A stretch of DNA of 64,000 nucleotides from Siderastrea radians (lineage: Eukaryota > Cnidaria > Anthozoa > Scleractinia > Rhizangiidae). A program made the translations under genes and the position numbers. The stretch is from assembly GCA_964017195.1 (NCBI GenBank), contig OZ024891.1, forward strand, positions 1,763,894-1,827,893, read 5' to 3'. The notes beneath the pieces were generated by a model that ran no database searches, had not been told where the DNA came from, and saw nothing but the letters and a program-made list of their open reading frames with translations. The first letter of the stretch is position 1; the number at the start of each line of letters is the position of its first letter. Positions 59,701 to 64,000 of the stretch are shown piece after piece.

Positions 59701-61482
59701 TGGAGCATGGACTCTCATCAAGTTTGGTGATTATATCACTTTCTCAGATGACTTGGAATACGCCTCAGGATCCAAGGTTATGATTGCCGCTGGAGTTCTT
59801 ATTGCAGTGATTTCATTCATGGGATGTTGTGGGGCCTGGAAAGAGAACAGATGCATGCTGGTCATTGTAAGTATTTATATTATTAATTTCTACCTGGTTA
59901 TGTGCACAATATCATTGAAAAAGTTTTAAATTTAACATCAGGAATCATGGATAGCTGATTTTTTCAGCTGTTACATCAATCCATGCACCGAAGAAGTGAC
60001 AGCAGTCTCAAAAAATATGGATTTTTGCATATTAATGAAAAGCTTCAGCACATCACAAATTATACTAGCTACTGATAATCACTGACACATCTTTGTTTAT
60101 GCCGCCTGTTTAGTTTGGTTGGTTAGGCCTCACAGGCTGATCACCACCACCAACCATATATGTGGTCTTTTTGTAAAGACTGTCTGCTCATGCCGGCTGC
60201 AGCCACGCACATCAGTTCGTTTCTAATTCAGATGGTCACATCACTGGGCATTGATGTTAATTCTAAGCTGTTATCCTCGTCTCCTACATGGTCTCTTTGT
60301 ACTAAATTAGTACAGGGTGCTGATGAACTCACACTGCTGTTGAGAACAAAGTAGGAGGCTGTTTTGTGTTACCTTGTTAATATTAATTTGTGGGTTGAGT
60401 AGACTGATAACTTTTACAATAGGCTCATCTCTCAGTTGTAAAAAGTTCATTTCAACACATGTAAATAAGAAATATGAACTGCATAAATTGCATTGCCATC
60501 ATCTTTTCCTAAATTATACAAAAGCATTGCTTCTTTTGGTGTTCATTTTCCTAACTCGGACTAATTTTTTGTGTGTAGTTCTTCATCTGTCTTCTTGTAA
60601 TTCTTGGATTGGAGATTGCTGCCGCTGCTTTGGGATATCAGCATCGTAATGAGGTTTGTGAACTATGTACTTGTAAAGACTCTTGCTAGTTTTGCTTGTA
60701 GGTGTAGTGGTTAGTTGCTTAGTTTGTTTAACAGTAGTTTTAAAGTTTGGTAACTCTAGAGTCATCTGCCAGCATGCTTTTTTAAGACAAAAAACTTACC
60801 TCAAAACTTTGCTATATTAGGACCTTCCTTCGCGAGGAAAGATATCGTCCATCTGAATGTACCTGTTATCAGGGCTCGAAATTTATGGTCGCAAATGTGC
60901 AATTTGCAATTGGTTCGAGGACATTTGCTCCTAAAAAAAATACCTTAGGAGCAAATTTGCTCCTTCAGCTTTAGGCACATTTTCATAATAATACATTTTC
61001 TGCTCTTGTTAGACTAAATTTACTCCTAAAAGTTTGGACCTAGGAGAAAAATTGCTCCTGGGAGAAAAATTTAATTTTGAGGCCTACCTGTTATTTCATT
61101 TGTCTCAACTTGTTCATTGACAAGTGGTAAATGTCAGTACTAGTGAATAGAGAATAAAGAGACTTAAAACCACAGCATGGATGTGAGAAAGAGGTTTAAA
61201 TTTTAAAAGGTACTGACAAAAAATATCCAAAATGTTTTGTGTTTGTGTGACAAAAAAAAATAGGGTAAATAGGAATTAACTGAACATTAAATTTCAATCT
61301 TTTTCTTTTCTAGGTGGACAAGGAAGTCGATGATAATATTATAAAAGAGTTACAGCAACACTTTGGAGAGAAAGGAAGCGAAGGAACTACTGACGGTTTC
61401 AATAAACTACAGGAAATGGTAAGAAAATGTCTAAGAGTATTGGCACACCCCTGTGAGGAAAGTTGGGGGCATGGGCACTCCC

Positions 61483-61558
<76 letters not shown>

Positions 61559-61574
61559 TAATAATAATAATAAC

Positions 61575-61606
<32 letters not shown>

Positions 61607-61628
61607 TAATAATAATAATAATAATAAC

Positions 61629-61669
<41 letters not shown>

Positions 61670-63032
61670 TAATGGGTTATTTAACAGATCCACCAGGTGG
61701 CTCTTCTCTGTATAATAATTTATATAGTCTGTATCAGTAGATATATCTTCAAAGATAAGATAACTTTATTTATAAAATACATGGCATTTCCATCAGCTTA
61801 TTAATCATTATCAACCTAACTACGATTATAAAGGGATAAAATTGAAAACAGTAAAGCCTGCTTTTTTTGGAGGCAGTGTTTAAAATTTTACTTAAAACTG
61901 TGGCAACTCAATTTTATCTTAAAATCGCTTGGGGAAGTCGCTTGCCGTAATTCTGAGGGTAAACTGTTCCACAACTGAACTTCACTGTGTGAAAAACTTC
62001 TCTTTAGATTATCAGTGCAGGTTTGTGGAAGAGCTAGACAAAACTGTGGCCTCTGTCTGATATCAGGGAACTTTAATCCTGTCCACATTGCGGTGTTGCA
62101 GATAAGCGGGGGGGGGGGGGACAACAGATTAACTTATGAACTTGAGAGACAATTTGGAGAAACCCGCTTCTATTGACCCCCTGACTCGCTGTCTTATAAA
62201 AATTAACCAGAACACTACAAATTGTCTCTCTACCCAGGTGAATAAATGAGTACCAGGAATAAATGGCATTGGTAACCCAGCAGTGAATTAGCAATCTTGC
62301 TCTGCCCATATGGACCCCCCTAGACCTGAAGTGCAACTTCACCCACCTCTGAATTTGAGGGATTTTTGTCTGAAAGGAAGGACCTTCTCTGTGATTACCT
62401 TCAGTTATTATCAGAAACTTAAACACTACAAGAACTTAAGACAAACCCTCAAGACACCCAATGCTTTCATAAAATATTAAACCATTTCAGCTCTGAAATT
62501 AGTATTGTTGGAAAAGTAGTTGATTCAAACAACATATTCCATAGTGGATAATTCACACTCATTTCTGTATTACAGGAGAAGTGCTGTGGCTGGCTCAGCT
62601 ACACTGAATGGTATCAAGCAAAAGTTTTTAATGGAACACACTGGGTTCCAGACACCTGTTGCAAAGAAAAGAAAGACAAGTGTGGACAGACCCAAGACAA
62701 AGATCTCTTTTACACAGACGTAAGTATAGCTTTGATAATTTATGAGCAGTTGAAGTGGCAGGTTATAGACGTACTGTACACTTAAAGCCAGTTTTACTAA
62801 GAGCTAACACCTTAAATCAGCTGTACTGAGGGCTAACACCTTCTTCAAGTGGTGAAGCTCCCTTGAAGCCCCACCTTCCCTCAAGTGGTGAAGCTCTCCT
62901 CCATTAATAACCCGATTACTGTAAATTTGTAAATGCTAATGGCAAGTGTACATTTTGTAGCCCTGCAAAGACAAGCTGCGTAACCTGCTTTACTATATTG
63001 GTGCTGTGGGTGTCACTGTTGTTGTCATTCAG
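56039..63032 (+). CDS. Tetraspanin B, six coding exons seen, last exon beyond the window
   Basis: Second four-pass tetraspanin. Exons: 56039..56104, 59675..59866, 60579..60653, 61314..61418, 62576..62719, 62961..63032; all junctions are in phase 0 with consensus splice sites. Exon 1 gives MALEGGARVIKFLVVFFNFIFF (TM1 start), exon 2 VFGGLLIGIGAW then TM2 with SFMGCCGAWKENR, exon 3 FFICLLVILGLEIAAAALGY (TM3). The large loop has KCCGW, DTCC, KC and PC, six cysteines including the CCG signature, and an NGT sequon. Exon 6 gives most of TM4 (YYIGAVGVTVVVIQ). The last short exon (end of TM4 and cytoplasmic tail) was not found before 64000. Exons 2-4 have the same lengths as in tetraspanin A. Intron 1 contains a 2.6-kb TIR element. 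Confidence 0.9.
56725..56775. repeat. (AAC)n(AAT)n microsatellite
   Basis: caacaacaac followed by ataataataa runs in tetraspanin B intron 1, about 120 bp from the TIR element. Confidence 0.85.
57400..58010. repeat. Degenerate ~50-60-bp tandem repeat inside the TIR element
   Basis: Words such as 'acgtacagagaaatgt', 'gagaagataagac', 'catatggagaaacgtt' and 'gagaagatgagact' recur at roughly 50-60-bp spacing for about 600 bp. The 80-codon ORF at 57610-57852 is a reading of this array. Confidence 0.6.
58260..59121 (-). pseudogene. Broken gene for a ZAD-like zinc-finger protein
   Basis: Starts MAETPKKAVGRPPKMPSC (ATG at 59121), then CRVCCCNF ... VCEKCARKIRTATELFRF: two Cys-x2-Cys pairs about 50 residues apart with an intervening helix, as in ZAD or related N-terminal zinc-binding domains. 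The frame stops at TGA (58717) after 134 residues. The same frame continues open for another 89 codons (KSSKARRAINYGPDRSEIEK and on) to a TAA. Then a second frame reads AVFCHKDLKEEMMLALSKHL to 58260. I infer one intronless ORF broken by a stop and a frameshift. The GRPPK piece resembles an AT-hook. Confidence 0.55.
60872..61095. repeat. MITE-like unit ('GGGCTCGAAATTTA' ends) in tetraspanin B intron 3
   Basis: Left 'AGGGCTCGAAATTTA' and right 'AAATTTAATTTTGAGGCCT' are imperfect inverted ends. The interior repeats 'AGGAGCAAATTTGCTCCT' and 'TAGGAGAAAAATTGCTCC'. Confidence 0.55.
61483..61673. repeat. Long (AAT)n microsatellite, ~190 bp, in tetraspanin B intron 4
   Basis: Near-pure aat repeat with a few c and g interruptions, beginning 65 bp after the exon 4 donor. 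It creates poly-Asn, poly-Ile and poly-Leu ORFs in several frames; none is a gene. Confidence 0.95.
61880..62060 (-). pseudogene. Remnant of a non-LTR retrotransposon reverse-transcriptase C-terminus
   Basis: The minus strand reads LALPQTCTDNLKRSFSHSEV, LWNSLPSELRQATSPSDFK, matching the very common end of ORF2 in invertebrate LINEs (R-T-x-x-xK-SF-x-x-WN-x-LP-xx-L-R). A 5'-truncated copy: nothing upstream continues the RT. Low-level decay. In tetraspanin B intron 4. Confidence 0.65.
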
Positions 63033-63485
63033 GTAAACGACAATTTCTTTTTATCTTTTAATTCACATTAGAGGAAGCAATATTTAGTTCCAGTTTCTAA
63101 CAATGCCTTGCACATATCTTTTTTCTTGAAAGGATGTAACATTATTTTATTGTTTCAAACTAAGTCACCATTTACTATAGATTTTTATTCATCTACAAAA
63201 TAGTAATTGTTTTTGTCCTTACATTATGTTCGATCATGGGTGGGATTTTGTCAGCTATGGGCAAATTTTGTAGGCTGGCCATTGTCTGTTCACCTTCTGT
63301 TATTGATATTTTTACATGTACATAATTGTCCAAGAGCTGACTAAATTGACTTGCTCATTGTCTTTGACTGAGTCCAGACTGATGGACTGGCTGTCTGCCT
63401 GCTTAACCAACTGATTGACTTACTTGTTGTGACTGACAAACTGGAATGACTCAGACTAGTAACTGACTGACTGATGGCACAGAGT

Positions 63486-63975
63486 TGGACACGAGCCAAA
63501 GCGGCCCACACGGCTGGAGCTTATCATGGTTTCTGTAGCATGAAGCAACTGAGAGTATTGCCACTCCCCACTGAGTGGGATGCTAGTCCATTACAGGGCT
63601 ACCCCTAGCAGTATGATGCCAGTACCCATTTTATTAGACCACAAGCAGTCTCTTTTTCACTCAGAGACAGTGGAGGAAAACAAACAAGCAAGCAACCGTG
63701 AAATCGCCTGCTGCGTTGAAACACTCAACGCATGCATCACGTTTAATGCCGCAGGCAATGGTTAAATGCTTGCTTGGTCATTTCCCTCTACTATCCCTGA
63801 GCGGAGAGAGAGACTACTCGTAGTCTACAATTTTATACACCCGGGTGGAGAGAGACAATGTAGGGTAAAGTTTCTTATATCTAAGGAAACAACACAGTGG
63901 CAGGGACTGGGTGTCAAACCACCGACCTTCAGATCTGAAGTCCAACACACTAACCGCTACACCACCGCTCCCCCA
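63486..63975 (-). repeat. tRNA-derived SINE at the right edge
   Basis: The reverse strand begins GGGGGAGCGGTGGTGTAGCG, with 'GTTAGTGTGTTGGACTTCAG' and a box B-like 'GGTGGTTTGACACC'. It runs on to 'GGACTAGCATCCCACTCAG' and 'CTCCAGCCGTGTGGGCC', words also found at 44.2-44.5 kb. So the 44-kb repeat is a fragment of this family. Confidence 0.6.
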
Positions 63976-64000
63976 ATGACTGACTGTTAGATCTGACTGT

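Noticed and set aside
61310..61715. ORFs of 95-133 codons rich in Asn, Ile or Leu on both strands
   Set aside because: They are readings of the (AAT)n microsatellite; only the first 105 bases on the plus strand are tetraspanin B exon 4.
63033..64000. Search for the last tetraspanin B exon
   Set aside because: No acceptor followed by a short hydrophobic stretch and stop fits phase 0; the exon probably lies beyond the window.

Overview
This is a eukaryotic nuclear window, most likely from a stony coral or close anthozoan relative. The genes have many short exons with GT-AG introns, the AT-rich introns are crowded with foldback/MITE-like repeats and tRNA-derived SINEs, and several repeat types (the poly-G/C-capped 'CTCCCATATGAAAGTGACGG' element, the ~110-bp 'GATGAAATCCT' tandem repeat, the GGGATTCGGGATT arrays) resemble repeats I associate with coral genomes. 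The species assignment is inference. No bacterial, organellar or CRISPR features are present.

Layout, left to right. (1) 1-3519, minus: a cationic amino acid transporter (SLC7A/CAT family); its 3' part lies off the left edge. (2) 3998-4429: a ~430-bp near-perfect palindrome whose arms each carry a Thr-tRNA-like sequence. (3) 6245-11005, minus: a complete 11-exon protein arginine methyltransferase of the PRMT1 type (377 aa), with a possible alternative first exon at 11953-12012. (4) 13255-21654, minus: a complete 28-exon meiotic HORMA-domain gene (HORMAD/Hop1 family, 564 aa) that keeps a C4HC3 PHD finger and a winged-helix-like segment, so it resembles yeast Hop1 more than vertebrate HORMAD1/2. 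(5) 23278-33077, plus: a complete 7-exon tetraspanin (243 aa). Its intron 4 holds a ~3.07-kb TTAA-flanked element with a decayed THAP domain (Kolobok-like). (6) 36725-51467, minus: a complete 19-exon NAP1-like histone chaperone (421 aa). One intron was hit by an intact-looking Ty3/Gypsy LTR retrotransposon (39361-43964) with identical LTRs. (7) 53.3-64 kb, plus: a second tetraspanin whose last exon lies beyond the right edge. Its first coding intron contains a ~2.6-kb TIR element carrying a broken ZAD-like zinc-finger gene.

The cellular genes do not form one pathway. PRMT1, NAP1 and HORMAD are all chromatin-associated, but their adjacency may be chance. HORMAD and tetraspanin A, and NAP1 and tetraspanin B, are divergently arranged with about 1.6-1.9 kb between them. 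The two tetraspanins share exon lengths (192, 75 and 105 nt for exons 2-4) and are probably old duplicates.

Exon models were built by eye from reading frame, splice dinucleotides, phase continuity and family knowledge. For PRMT1, HORMAD, NAP1 and tetraspanin A every junction keeps phase from ATG to stop. Protein lengths are sums of those exons. Repeat boundaries are by eye, accurate to a few bases where target-site duplications are visible and less so elsewhere.
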